From Bacteroidales bacterium UBA1715 (lineage in GTDB: Bacteria > Bacteroidota > Bacteroidia > Bacteroidales > UBA1715), in assembly GCA_002317135.1 (NCBI GenBank), contig DCIX01000041.1, forward strand, positions 22,384 to 86,383: DNA of 64,000 bases. The letters run 5' to 3'. The notes beneath the pieces were generated by a model. It saw only the letters and a program-made list of their open reading frames with translations. It was not told the origin of the DNA and searched no databases. The position numbers and the translations under genes were made by a program. The number at the start of each line of letters is the position of its first letter. The stretch's first letter is position 1. Of the stretch, positions 1-8,270 are shown piece after piece.

Positions 1-1303
1 GATTTGCGTCAAGCCAAATCATATCCAAATGCCAAAAATCCTCGTTACGAGCATGACTTTCGTCATTGCTAAGACTTGCGTAATTTTTAAATCGGAAACG
101 AACACCTTGAACCAAAAACTTATTGTCGTTCAACGGAATATACACCGATTCAAAGTTTTCGCCCGTCTTCTTGCTTGTTGACCAAGCCCACTGCCACGAT
201 GGATTACACTCACCCAATGTTGGCGATGCAGTAAAAGACCATTGTGGATTACCGTCAGGAAGGCGTGCATACGAAATATCTTCCGACAATGATTGATTCA
301 AATCTATACTATCGACCAAAACTTGTTCTGGCGAATACAAATATGCGTATGCTTTATTGAAAGACTTACGTCCAAATAAATTAGGTTCAATTACAATATG
401 ACCAAATGCAGGAACAAGTAGTTCCGGCAATGTAAAATATGCTACGGAATCAACAGAAATAACCGTTTCCAAAGCATCAAACACAAGAATATAGCCTTCC
501 AATGAAATTGGTTTCACTGTCGCATTATACACTTCCACTCCAGTTGACGCAATTTCGTTTAAAAAGATACCAGTAGTATCGTACGGAATATACCATTCCA
601 ACACCAAACTATCGTTTGCTTCCGGAACATCCACAACACCACCTGCCTGATAATAAAAACTTAACGCAAGCGAGTCTTGTACCGTATATGCACTCAATTG
701 ATGTTCATACGAATACGAGCCAACAATATATTTTTTTGATTCGTTGTACAAAGAATCCATAACTGGTACATACGACTCCGACGATTTCTTATAAATCGTA
801 TCGCCAGCAACATACGCAACTCGTTGTTTTACAGAAACATAATTATTTTGTTCTGCATCAAACAAATAATACGAGTCGTCAAGCAAATTGAACGACTTTC
901 CTTGTTTTACATACAATTTATCGCTGAAATACACTTTCTCATAATACTTCAAATTCAACGGAAGTGATGTCAAATAATCTGCAACAGAAGCCGTTGTACC
1001 AACAGATTCATACAATTTGCCATCTGAATCCATTGCATCAAGCGTTACGACACCAATTGTCGGCATATTTTTAGCAAAAGCCGTATTTACAAAAGCATGA
1101 TTATCTGCCCATAACGATGGCAATGGTTGAGAATACGGATATGCGAAATCATCAAAAAACGGAAGACCCTTTAAAGAAGCAGGAACAGCATCAGACTTCA
1201 AAGTGTTTTTACTACACAAAGGTAATACATTCAAGACCTCCGATTGTGCATACAAGGCAATTTGTGAACAAATACAGCAAACAGCAAGGAGAAGTCTTTT
1301 CAT
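1..1303 (-). CDS. Secreted Bacteroidota protein, edge-truncated
   Basis: Open frame running off the left edge; only the first 434 residues are visible. It starts at ATG 1303 with a clear signal peptide (basic KR, hydrophobic stretch, ending LYAQ). The mature part is rich in Asp, Ser, Tyr and aromatic residues, as in large beta-rich surface proteins, and contains phrases such as PTIGVVTLDAMD, DSLALSFYYQ and, near the edge, FWHLDMIWLDA. This pattern resembles large Bacteroidota exported proteins that often carry a type IX secretion C-terminal signal; that end lies outside the window, so T9SS export is inference. It starts 4 bases after the PASTA gene stop, so the two are almost certainly co-transcribed. 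Function unknown. Confidence 0.8.
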   Translation of the reverse strand, partial: MKRLLLAVCCICSQIALYAQSEVLNVLPLCSKNTLKSDAVPASLKGLPFFDDFAYPYSQPLPSLWADNHAFVNTAFAKNMPTIGVVTLDAMDSDGKLYESVGTTASVADYLTSLPLNLKYYEKVYFSDKLYVKQGKSFNLLDDSYYLFDAEQNNYVSVKQRVAYVAGDTIYKKSSESYVPVMDSLYNESKKYIVGSYSYEHQLSAYTVQDSLALSFYYQAGGVVDVPEANDSLVLEWYIPYDTTGIFLNEIASTGVEVYNATVKPISLEGYILVFDALETVISVDSVAYFTLPELLVPAFGHIVIEPNLFGRKSFNKAYAYLYSPEQVLVDSIDLNQSLSEDISYARLPDGNPQWSFTASPTLGECNPSWQWAWSTSKKTGENFESVYIPLNDNKFLVQGVRFRFKNYASLSNDESHARNEDFWHLDMIWLDAN

Positions 1304-1307
1304 ATTT

Positions 1308-2099
1308 TTAATTCAAATCTGTTGAAATAGCATCATAAATAGGATCTGTGCCAAGCCAAACATCTATAGTTTGGCTTGCCTGCATAGTCTGTCCTTCGGA
1401 ATAAATAGGACTTTGTCGTTGAACACGAGCTCGTAAAGAATCGGACAAAGTCTTAACATTTTCCGAGAAAATTGCATTTACACTTAGTCCTCTCGATACC
1501 AATGAATCGGTAATAGCTGTCCATGAAAGACCAATCAAAGAAGGAACAGGTATTTGCACATCGTTTCCACCCTTTCCTACCAATAAATCAATTGCAGAAC
1601 CTTTCGAAATCTTCGTTCCTGGTTCTATAATCTTAGATTGATATCGCTGTTCAAACACATAATTATCGGCAAAATCTGGTTTATATTCAATATTTCCGAC
1701 ACGAAGTCCACGGTTTTCCAACATTTGAATAGCCTGACGCAAAGAACCTTCAGTAACTTTAGGCATTTTCACCAAAATCGGTGTCATAGAATTTACCGAA
1801 AGATAAATCGTGCGACCTTTTTTTACTTTTGAACCAGCCGATGGGAAATAATCAACAATCGCACCTGGAGCAATTTTTTCAGAAATCAATGTATCGCTCA
1901 CTTTTAAAACAAGATCGTTTTTAGCTGCGATAATTTCTGCAGCCTCAACATCAAGGTTTACAAAATCAGGAACTATAACATCCTCACCATGAGAAGTATA
2001 CGATTCCAACCAATATACAAAGCAAACAAAAACAGCAATTACAACTGCTACAATACAACCAAGGTTGATAAAAAGAACGGTATGTTTTTTTAAGTCCAT
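1308..2099 (-). CDS. PASTA domain membrane protein
   Basis: 263 residues. A short cytoplasmic N-terminus (MDLKKHT) is followed by one transmembrane helix at about residues 8-30, then about three PASTA repeats (for example VIVPDFVNLDVEAAE, LVKMPKVTEGSLRQA and VQIPVPSLIGLSWTA). PASTA domains bind peptidoglycan stems or muropeptides. No kinase or transpeptidase domain is present, so this is a stand-alone periplasmic PASTA protein as commonly seen in Bacteroidota. The last residues (about 245-263) are Asp-rich. It lies 4 bases upstream of the truncated secreted protein and behind a roughly 250-base leader with a promoter at 2354-2383. The domain assignment is strong; the cellular role is not known. 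Confidence 0.9.
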   Translation of the reverse strand: MDLKKHTVLFINLGCIVAVVIAVFVCFVYWLESYTSHGEDVIVPDFVNLDVEAAEIIAAKNDLVLKVSDTLISEKIAPGAIVDYFPSAGSKVKKGRTIYLSVNSMTPILVKMPKVTEGSLRQAIQMLENRGLRVGNIEYKPDFADNYVFEQRYQSKIIEPGTKISKGSAIDLLVGKGGNDVQIPVPSLIGLSWTAITDSLVSRGLSVNAIFSENVKTLSDSLRARVQRQSPIYSEGQTMQASQTIDVWLGTDPIYDAISTDLN

Positions 2100-2347
2100 A
2101 ACATTATAATAAACGCATGAACAAAATTAAAATTATAAATGAAAGTAAAAAATAAAATGAGAAGAAAAAAACGGGTAACCTGAGAAGAAGAAATTAACTA
2201 AAAACTACCTTACATTAACCTCAAACACCACATAACCAATCATGAAAAAGCCGCAACACCATGAAAAAAAGAGAAGACCAGGCTACCCGTTATAGTGATT
2301 ATGTTTATCTCAATGAACAATGTTAACCATTTATTTGTGATTGATTA
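2100..2347 (-). ncRNA. Structured 5' leader or small RNA upstream of the PASTA gene
   Basis: No protein gene occupies 2100-2514. From the predicted start near 2347 the minus-strand RNA reaches the PASTA start codon after about 250 bases. Inside it a 12-base inverted repeat with one mismatch (2279-2290 with 2171-2182, ACGGGTAGCCTG/CAGGTTACCCGT) closes a roughly 96-base U/G-rich region, and the 3' arm is followed directly by a run of 7 U. This can be read as a terminator or attenuator ending a roughly 180-nt small RNA, or as a regulatory leader. The opposite strand carries a 17-codon frame (2242-2295, MKKPQHHEKKRRPGYPL) with no plus-strand gene behind it. No known Rfam family recognised. Confidence 0.4.
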
Positions 2348-2353
2348 ACAAGG

Positions 2354-2383
2354 CAAAAATAATCTTTTTTTTTCTCATTACAA
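2354..2383 (-). promoter_or_regulatory. Bacteroidota-type promoter for the leader and PASTA operon
   Basis: On the minus strand TTG (2383-2381) is followed after 19 bases by TATTTTTG (2361-2354), matching the TTTG/TAnnTTTG consensus of the Bacteroidota primary sigma factor. Expected start near 2347. Confidence 0.6.
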
Positions 2384-2514
2384 GTTTTTCTTCAAAAAAA
2401 AGTGTAAAATCTACAATTTATTTACAAAAGACTTTTTAACTCACCTAAAAAAAAGAATAAAACACGGATTAAAACCTAATAAACAGATATAAAGCAAAGC
2501 ATAACAAGAGTTCC

Positions 2515-3351
2515 TTACATGTACTGATTTTCAAGTTTTTCGAGTGGTCTTGCCACTATTTCCCCGACAGTGCACCCTACTTCTTGTAAATTTAACACTA
2601 TCAAATCTTTATATGCAGATGCTAAAGAACCAACAAATGACAGTTTTTTCGTATTAAATTGATTCATTAATGGTACAACATACACATTACAAAAGTCAGA
2701 AAACGTAGAATTTACTATAGAACGAACCGTTTCGTCATCTAAATGGTGCGATAAAAATGGTGCAAAACTTGCCAAATATGCATTTGCACGAGGTTGTTTA
2801 TACACGCGATCCAACACTTCACCTATAGTAATCGGATACTGTTCAAAAAATGCTTGTTCAACTTGCTTCGACAGTTGCTTCTTAAACAAAGCCGAAAGTA
2901 ATCGTTTTCCTAAATCGGCTCCACTGCCCTCATCTCCTAAAATATAACCAAGAGATGGCATTGGTGTTTCTACCGTCTTACCATTCCAAAAACCGATATT
3001 CATTCCTGTGCCTAAAATAGCAACCAATCCCGACTGCGTTCCATAACACGCTTTAGCAGCTCCAACCAAATCGCTATCAACAATAATTGTTGCATTACCA
3101 AACAAATCGTGCAACGCATTTTCTACGAGCATCCTTGACTCTAGCCTACCACAACCGGTACCATAAAAATATACAGATTGAACCGATTCAGAATCGACTG
3201 CAGTTGGCAAATGAGCAGACACTTCTTTTATTATTACCTCTTGTGTAACAAAATATGGACTCAATCCAATAGTCTGGAAATGATAGACATTCGTACCATC
3301 AATACACGCCCAATCGGTTTTAGTAGAACCACTATCTGCTATAAGTATCAT
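2515..3351 (-). CDS. BadF/BadG-family ATPase, N-acetylglucosamine kinase-like
   Basis: 278 residues of the ASKHA fold. The N-terminal phosphate-1 motif is ADSGSTKTDW (about residues 5-14); the adenosine/phosphate-2 region is AILGTGMNIGFW, followed by LGYILGDEGSGADLGKRLL, typical of the GlcNAc-kinase-like branch of the BadF/BadG/BcrA/BcrD family. Such proteins phosphorylate amino sugars in the cytoplasm, for example during murein or glycan recycling; substrate specificity cannot be read from the sequence. Its ATG overlaps the stop of the upstream DUF4286 gene by 4 bases (ATGA), so it is translationally coupled as the last gene of a three-gene operon. Confidence 0.85.
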   Translation of the reverse strand: MILIADSGSTKTDWACIDGTNVYHFQTIGLSPYFVTQEVIIKEVSAHLPTAVDSESVQSVYFYGTGCGRLESRMLVENALHDLFGNATIIVDSDLVGAAKACYGTQSGLVAILGTGMNIGFWNGKTVETPMPSLGYILGDEGSGADLGKRLLSALFKKQLSKQVEQAFFEQYPITIGEVLDRVYKQPRANAYLASFAPFLSHHLDDETVRSIVNSTFSDFCNVYVVPLMNQFNTKKLSFVGSLASAYKDLIVLNLQEVGCTVGEIVARPLEKLENQYM

Positions 3352-3647
3352 AACGATGTCAAGACAGTCTTAAACATTCCAAACTGATTTGTAAACTTTG
3401 CAAATAACGCAGCTTCAAAATCATATTCATATTTTTCTTTATATATTCCGTATTGTTTTGAATCTACAAATTGTATTTGCAATGCAAAACAATCGTCCGC
3501 ACCTTGTTGTGCTTCAACCGAAAACAAAGCCGTATCCTTTACCGAAGGACAACTTTTCAATAACGGCATATATTCTTTCTGCAACCATTCGATAGCCGAT
3601 TTCTGAATCTGATCGGCAAACGACAATGTAATATTTACGATTATCAT
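3348..3647 (-). CDS. DUF4286 family protein
   Basis: 99 residues. It starts MIIVNITLSF and ends FGMFKTVLTSL, the beginning and end typical of the small Bacteroidota DUF4286 family (one ferredoxin-like-sized domain, no signal peptide). Function unknown. It is the middle gene of a tightly overlapping operon: its ATG overlaps the stop of the membrane-protein gene upstream (3644-3647) and its stop overlaps the kinase-like gene start (3348-3351). Confidence 0.8.
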   Translation of the reverse strand: MIIVNITLSFADQIQKSAIEWLQKEYMPLLKSCPSVKDTALFSVEAQQGADDCFALQIQFVDSKQYGIYKEKYEYDFEAALFAKFTNQFGMFKTVLTSL

Positions 3648-4357
3648 GATTGTAAATTTTGATTTGCTAAACTATAATATAAAAACACAAATGGAATCAT
3701 TGTTGTTTCTGACAGAACACTCACAACCGACGCTTGAACAATATCAAACACGGTATTTGGAATTGGAATCATTGAAAACAACGACGACAACACCAATACA
3801 CCAACACAACAAATCAATGCAACACCATAACTTTGAAGCGGATTCGTTCGTGTTAAATTAAAACAACGCGAGAAACTTGCCATAATTGGCTGATGAGCAA
3901 AAAGCACATCGTATGTAAGCATAGTAAGAGCAGGATACATAATAATTGCAGGAATAATAAACAAAAACATCCCCAATGCTTCCATACCTATATAAAATAA
4001 GACAGACAATAAAGCAACAACCAACACATCTGCTATATAATTTTTTACAGTTTCAATCGTTGGTTTTACATTTTGAAGATAAAAATGTATGTAAGCACAA
4101 GAAACCGTTATTGCTAAAAACTTAGCTATAAAAGAAAGTCCCAAAGCAAGAAAAAAATTTCGAAATGAAACTTCCCCCACTGCTCCTACCAAAAGAATTT
4201 CATACCCACTTTGCAAAAGAAAATAAGAGCCGCACAAAGAAAACGGCAAAGTAAAAACAGCTAACAATAAACAATACTGCTTCCACTCACTCTTCATAAA
4301 ATCAATATAATCGACAAAGATTTCTTTAGTGGAACGAATTTTATTGAATTCTATCAT
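3644..4357 (-). CDS. Multi-pass membrane protein of unknown function
   Basis: 237 residues from ATG 4357 (MIEFNKIRS). A TTG two codons further upstream is also in frame, but the ATG is preferred. The start of the protein is soluble (about 30 residues), followed by roughly five or six hydrophobic helices, such as YCLLLAVFTLPFSLCG, FLALGLSFIAKFLAI, VLVVALLSVLFYIGM and MFLFIIPAIIMYPAL. The overall plan resembles small integral membrane proteins of the DUF975 or GDPD-membrane-domain type, but no diagnostic motif is seen. First gene of the operon with DUF4286 and the BadF-type kinase; a -7 box lies at 4381-4388. Confidence 0.7.
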   Translation of the reverse strand: MIEFNKIRSTKEIFVDYIDFMKSEWKQYCLLLAVFTLPFSLCGSYFLLQSGYEILLVGAVGEVSFRNFFLALGLSFIAKFLAITVSCAYIHFYLQNVKPTIETVKNYIADVLVVALLSVLFYIGMEALGMFLFIIPAIIMYPALTMLTYDVLFAHQPIMASFSRCFNLTRTNPLQSYGVALICCVGVLVLSSLFSMIPIPNTVFDIVQASVVSVLSETTMIPFVFLYYSLANQNLQS

Positions 4358-4380
4358 AAGCAATTACGTTTTTCGTTAGG

Positions 4381-4388
4381 CAAAAATA
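4381..4388 (-). promoter_or_regulatory. -7 box (TATTTTTG) for the membrane protein/DUF4286/kinase operon
   Basis: TATTTTTG on the minus strand, 24 bases upstream of ATG 4357; no convincing -33 element. Confidence 0.45.
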
Positions 4389-4542
4389 CTCTTTTTATTT
4401 ATAAATATTAATATCCAAACAGATATGATACCAACAACAGCACCAATCACAAACCATTAATCATTAATCTTCTCCATTTCGTCTATTTTTACAATACAGA
4501 ACAAACCAAACATCTACATTTGGCAACAAAAAAAGAAAGAAA

Positions 4543-4968
4543 ATGAAAAAACTACTTACAATTTGTATTGCCTTTTTCGCAAGCATTACGCTATTTGCAC
4601 AAACAGAAGAAGGCATTTGGGAAACACACGACAGCAAAACAAACAAAGCAATGAGTTATGTACAAGTTTACAAGAAAGACGGTAAATTGTACGGTAAAGT
4701 CATCAAAAACCTTGACGGCAAAGAAACAACTTGTTCAAAATGCTCTGGTGCAGACAAAAACAAGCCAATTATCGGCCTTATGGTGATTCGTGGCTTAGAG
4801 AAAAAAGGTTCAAAATGGGTAAAAGACGATGGTATTCTTGACCCAGTAACAGGTTTTGTTTGTGATGGAGAAGTTTGGCAAGAAAGCGCCGATGTTCTTA
4901 TGGTAAAAGGTTCTGTCCTATTTTTTAAGGAAACACAAAAATGGACACGAGTAAAACAAAACAAATAA
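4543..4968 (+). CDS. DUF2147 family secreted protein
   Basis: 141 residues with a signal peptide (MKKLLTICIAFFASITLFAQ, cleavage after about residue 20). The mature part has the DUF2147 layout: GIWETHDSKTNKAMSYVQVY, KDGKLYGKVIK, a CSKCSG pair of cysteines, KPIIGLMVIRGL, ILDPVTG and a C-terminal QKWTRV. The family is a small periplasmic beta-barrel-like domain of unknown function, common in Bacteroidota and Proteobacteria. It is monocistronic: the strong hairpin at 4991-5010 follows the stop, and the neighbours on both sides point the other way. Confidence 0.85.
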   Translation: MKKLLTICIAFFASITLFAQTEEGIWETHDSKTNKAMSYVQVYKKDGKLYGKVIKNLDGKETTCSKCSGADKNKPIIGLMVIRGLEKKGSKWVKDDGILDPVTGFVCDGEVWQESADVLMVKGSVLFFKETQKWTRVKQNK

Positions 4969-4990
4969 ATCCCCCAAATTTATAGTAAAA

Positions 4991-5020
4991 AGACGATGCA
5001 CGCATCGTCTCTTTTTATTT
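4991..5020. terminator. Bidirectional terminator
   Basis: Perfect 9-bp stem AGACGATGC/GCATCGTCT with a 2-base loop (4991-5010), followed by CTTTTTATTTT on the plus strand and preceded by AAAAA, which gives a T run on the minus strand. It sits between convergent genes (DUF2147 and the HD hydrolase). Confidence 0.85.
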
Positions 5021-5631
5021 TATAACAATGTTATTGGTACCCGTGTTTCTTCTATAACTCCCGACGCAAGACAATCCGAAGCCTGCATAAGCGAACACAA
5101 TGGAGTCATTTCTTTTGCAGTTGAATAATTTGATTTAGATTCTGGACTTTGCATAGCCAAATCCCAAGCCGACATGTGCCAACGGATAGCCAAAATCTCA
5201 TCTGTAGATAAATCCAAACCTAAACGAAGAAGCATAATCACAGATTTTTCGCCGTGACCAACAGGAAATTTTGAATAATCAACAGTATAACCTCTGTATT
5301 TTTCCCACAGGCCCTTATCATTTTTTCTATTTTTTATCTCCTCTTTATAAATATTTGCCTTACAAATATCATGAAGCAAGGTTACAACAATAATGCTTTC
5401 TTCTGGCAACTTATCCGCTAGTTCTGGTTTTTGTGCAATTAAAACTTCACGCAATTGCAGCCCCAACTTACAGCAGTTTAAGGAGTGCTCCAACAAACCT
5501 CCTACATAATTTCCGTGAAAATTCGTTGATGCTGGTGCAACAAAGAAATCCGATTTTTCGAGATACTCAATCACGTTGTCCATACCTCTGCGGTTTACGG
5601 AACGCAAATATGTCAATACTGTATTTTTCAT
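5020..5631 (-). CDS. HD domain phosphohydrolase
   Basis: 203 residues. An upstream His in LLEHSLNCC (about residue 53) and the doublet VTLLHDICKANIY (about residues 84-96), followed by a later IRWHMSAWD, form the metal-binding pattern of HD hydrolases. Such proteins hydrolyse nucleotides or phosphate esters; the substrate is not predictable here. No signal peptide, so cytoplasmic. A -7 box at 5648-5655 lies 17 bases upstream of the ATG, so it is probably transcribed alone, divergently from nadC, and it ends at the shared terminator. Confidence 0.8.
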   Translation of the reverse strand: MKNTVLTYLRSVNRRGMDNVIEYLEKSDFFVAPASTNFHGNYVGGLLEHSLNCCKLGLQLREVLIAQKPELADKLPEESIIVVTLLHDICKANIYKEEIKNRKNDKGLWEKYRGYTVDYSKFPVGHGEKSVIMLLRLGLDLSTDEILAIRWHMSAWDLAMQSPESKSNYSTAKEMTPLCSLMQASDCLASGVIEETRVPITLL

Positions 5632-5647
5632 AGTTAAATATTTTCTA

Positions 5648-5655
5648 CAAAAATA
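5648..5655 (-). promoter_or_regulatory. -7 box (TATTTTTG) for the HD hydrolase gene
   Basis: TATTTTTG on the minus strand shortly upstream of ATG 5631; half of a divergent promoter region shared with nadC. Confidence 0.5.
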
Positions 5656-5748
5656 ACATAAATTTACTCATACATAATAGTATACAGTAACTTTCACTTT
5701 TGTCAACTATTTTTTTGCAATTCATATTATGCAACACGAGAATAATCG

Positions 5749-5756
5749 TATTTTTG
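5749..5756 (+). promoter_or_regulatory. -7 box (TATTTTTG) for nadC
   Basis: TATTTTTG on the plus strand, 19 bases before ATG 5776. No clear -33 at the usual spacing. Confidence 0.5.
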
Positions 5757-5775
5757 TAAAAAAAATTTACGAAAA

Positions 5776-6621
5776 ATGATAGAAAGTCCACTTATTGATG
5801 CTACAATAGACATCGCTTTTAAAGAAGATATTGGTGACGGCGACCATACAACATTATCTTGTATACCTCACGATTTAGAAGGCCGTGCTCGTTTGTTGGT
5901 AAAACAAGACGGTATTTTGTGCGGTGTAGAACTTGCAAAAAAAATCTTTGCAAAATTCGACCCAACACTAAAGGTAACTCAATACCTTCACGATGGTGAT
6001 GTAATTAAAAAAGGTGACATTGCTTTTGTTGTTGAAGGAAAAACAATCTCTATCCTACAGACAGAGCGTCTTGTGCTTAACTTTATGCAACGTTTAAGTG
6101 GAATTGCCACACAAACAAACGAATATGTACAACTACTAGAAGGCACAAACACCAAAATCCTTGATACTCGTAAAACAACTCCAGGATTACGTTTATTGGA
6201 AAAATATGCCGTAAATGTTGGTGGTGGCGAAAATCATCGTATTGGTTTGTACGATATGATTCTTATAAAAGATAACCATATTGACTATGCTGGTGGCGTA
6301 ACTGCAGCTATCACAAAAACGAAAGAATATCTAAAAGCAAAAGGGAAAAACCTTAAAATTGAAGTTGAAGCACGTACGCTTGACGAAATTCGCGAAATTC
6401 TCCAATTTGATGATATTGAAAGAATTTTGATAGACAATTTCACTCCAGAAGAAACAAAAGTTGCCGTTGCACTTATCAATGGTAAATGTAAGACTGAATC
6501 TTCTGGTGGTATCACAAAAGAATCTATCAAAGCATACGCTCAAGCTGGTGTAGACTACATTTCTGTTGGTGCATTAACTCACCATATCAGCAGCCTTGAC
6601 TTAAGTCTTAAAGCATTCTAA
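5776..6621 (+). CDS. nadC: Nicotinate-nucleotide pyrophosphorylase (quinolinate phosphoribosyltransferase)
   Basis: 281 residues, normal length. The enzyme converts quinolinate and PRPP to nicotinate mononucleotide, CO2 and PPi in de novo NAD synthesis (cytoplasm). Family motifs: FKEDIGDGDHTT near the N-terminus, LNFMQRLSGIAT, ILDTRKTTPGLRLLEKYAV, GGGENHRIGLYD, ILIKDNHI, and the C-terminal SSGGITKESI and GVDYISVGALTH phosphate-binding segments. First gene of a plus-strand run; its TAA overlaps the ATG of the next gene by one base (TAATG). nadA and nadB are not in the window. Confidence 0.95.
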   Translation: MIESPLIDATIDIAFKEDIGDGDHTTLSCIPHDLEGRARLLVKQDGILCGVELAKKIFAKFDPTLKVTQYLHDGDVIKKGDIAFVVEGKTISILQTERLVLNFMQRLSGIATQTNEYVQLLEGTNTKILDTRKTTPGLRLLEKYAVNVGGGENHRIGLYDMILIKDNHIDYAGGVTAAITKTKEYLKAKGKNLKIEVEARTLDEIREILQFDDIERILIDNFTPEETKVAVALINGKCKTESSGGITKESIKAYAQAGVDYISVGALTHHISSLDLSLKAF

Positions 6622-8270
6622 TGTTCAGAACAACACTGAACAAATGTATTGCTTACCTTGTTTGTACTTGTAGTTTTCTGCAAGTATTTGCTCAAACTAC
6701 ACCTCCATCAAAACCCAAATTGGTTGTGATGGTCGTAGTTGAACAAATGCGTTACGAATATTTAGAACGATTCAGTGCACATTTTTCTAGTGGCGGTTTC
6801 AAAAAACTCATGTCACAAGGAACGCAATGTGCAAATGCAAATGTTGATTTTTCATACGGACAAAGTGCGAACACTTTTGCCTCATTATCGACTGGCGCAC
6901 ATCCGGCACAACATGGAATCGTAGGAAATTATTGGTACAACAGGCTTACGAAAAGCAAAGAAAACTGCGTCATAAGCGATAAATATATGTGCGTAGGTGG
7001 CGACGACCACGACGAATATATTGTATCGGCAGACAAACTCATCGCTTCCACCTATGGTGACGAACTAATTGCACAATCGTTGGGGCAATCACGCTCATTC
7101 ACAATTAGTTTAGACCAACAAGCGGCTGTTTTGTGCTCTGGACATACGTCAAATGGAACCTATTGGTTAGATGAATACACCGGGAATTGGATTAGTAACT
7201 CATACTATACCAAAGTATTACCCTCGTGGATACATACATTCAACAATAAAAATCTTGCTGATTTATACATAAATAGAACTTGGAATACGTTCCTCCCTAT
7301 TGATAAATATAAAGAATCAACCAAGGACGATGCCAAATACGAAATCGGCATACGAAACCAACACACATTCCCATACTTTTTGGCAAAACTAAAAGATAAT
7401 TTTAAGCCATATAAGATTCTAAAACAAACTCCGTTTGGGAATACATACACCAAAGATTTCGCAATAGATTTAATTGAAAATGAGCATCTTGGTAAAGGAG
7501 ATGGTATAGATTTTTTGACAATTGCCTACACCGCTACCGAAGAAATCGGAAACCGATTCGGATGCCTTTCGAAAGAAGTTGAAGACACCTACATTCGCCT
7601 TGATTTCGAGTTAATGTTTCTATTAAACTATTTGGAAACACGTATTGGCAAAGAAAATTTCCTTTTAGTTTTTACATCAAATCACGGCATTTCAATTTCA
7701 CCAAAATGCGATAGCCAAAAGTCAATGAAATTAGGTACATTCAAACCGAACGAAACAATGTATCTACTTGACAAACATTTAGATGTAACATTTGGCGAAG
7801 CTGATTGGATAGAATATTACCAAGATTTACAAATTTATCTCTCTTTGCCAGCATTGAAAAAACACAACGTAACTTTGGCTGAAGTCGAAGACGATTGTAG
7901 CGAATTTCTTTCACAACTAAGTGGAATACAGTCTGCTGTTGGTTCTACTTGGCTCGAAAACCATGACTTTTGTTCCAACGAAATTTTCAAAATGGTAGAT
8001 CATTCATACAACAAACAACGTTCTGGTAATCTGTTTCTTACACTCAAACCTGGTTGGGGAGAACAAACAGTAGAATCTGTAGGTGCACATCTATCGCCAT
8101 ACAACTACGACACCCATATACCACTTATTTGGTATGGCTGGAAAATGGAAGCAAAAACACTACCACGACGAGTTACAATGAGCGATATAATCGTAAGTTT
8201 ATGCGAAATCACCAAGACACAAAAGCCGAATATGGCAACAGGATCAATAATAGAAAACCTTGTTCAATGA
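6621..8270 (+). CDS. Degenerate alkaline-phosphatase-superfamily protein (probable pseudoenzyme)
   Basis: 549 residues with signal peptide (to about residue 25, LQVFAQ). The fold is that of PafA-type phosphatases: KPKLVVMVVVEQMRYEYLERF, STGAHPAQHGIVGN, SGHTSNGTYWLDEYTG and SPYNYDTHIP align well. Active-site residues are changed: the first metal Asp is Glu41, the nucleophile Thr is Ser82, the Lys-x-Arg pair is D165-x-Q167, the Asp/His pair is E307/N311, and the Asp before the conserved His is N354; only H355 and H499 remain. Residue correspondences come from my memory of PafA. A binding or scaffold role in the periplasm is inferred rather than hydrolysis. It overlaps nadC by 1 base and the next gene by 4 bases. 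Confidence 0.8.
   Translation: MFRTTLNKCIAYLVCTCSFLQVFAQTTPPSKPKLVVMVVVEQMRYEYLERFSAHFSSGGFKKLMSQGTQCANANVDFSYGQSANTFASLSTGAHPAQHGIVGNYWYNRLTKSKENCVISDKYMCVGGDDHDEYIVSADKLIASTYGDELIAQSLGQSRSFTISLDQQAAVLCSGHTSNGTYWLDEYTGNWISNSYYTKVLPSWIHTFNNKNLADLYINRTWNTFLPIDKYKESTKDDAKYEIGIRNQHTFPYFLAKLKDNFKPYKILKQTPFGNTYTKDFAIDLIENEHLGKGDGIDFLTIAYTATEEIGNRFGCLSKEVEDTYIRLDFELMFLLNYLETRIGKENFLLVFTSNHGISISPKCDSQKSMKLGTFKPNETMYLLDKHLDVTFGEADWIEYYQDLQIYLSLPALKKHNVTLAEVEDDCSEFLSQLSGIQSAVGSTWLENHDFCSNEIFKMVDHSYNKQRSGNLFLTLKPGWGEQTVESVGAHLSPYNYDTHIPLIWYGWKMEAKTLPRRVTMSDIIVSLCEITKTQKPNMATGSIIENLVQ

Noticed and set aside
2242..2295. Leader peptide for an amino-acid operon on the plus strand
   Set aside because: No plus-strand gene follows; the next gene on that strand starts at 4543 beyond three minus-strand genes.
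8054..8266. Longer start for the barrel protein gene
   Set aside because: The extra 71 codons overlap the phosphatase-like gene and hide the signal peptide that begins at ATG 8267.
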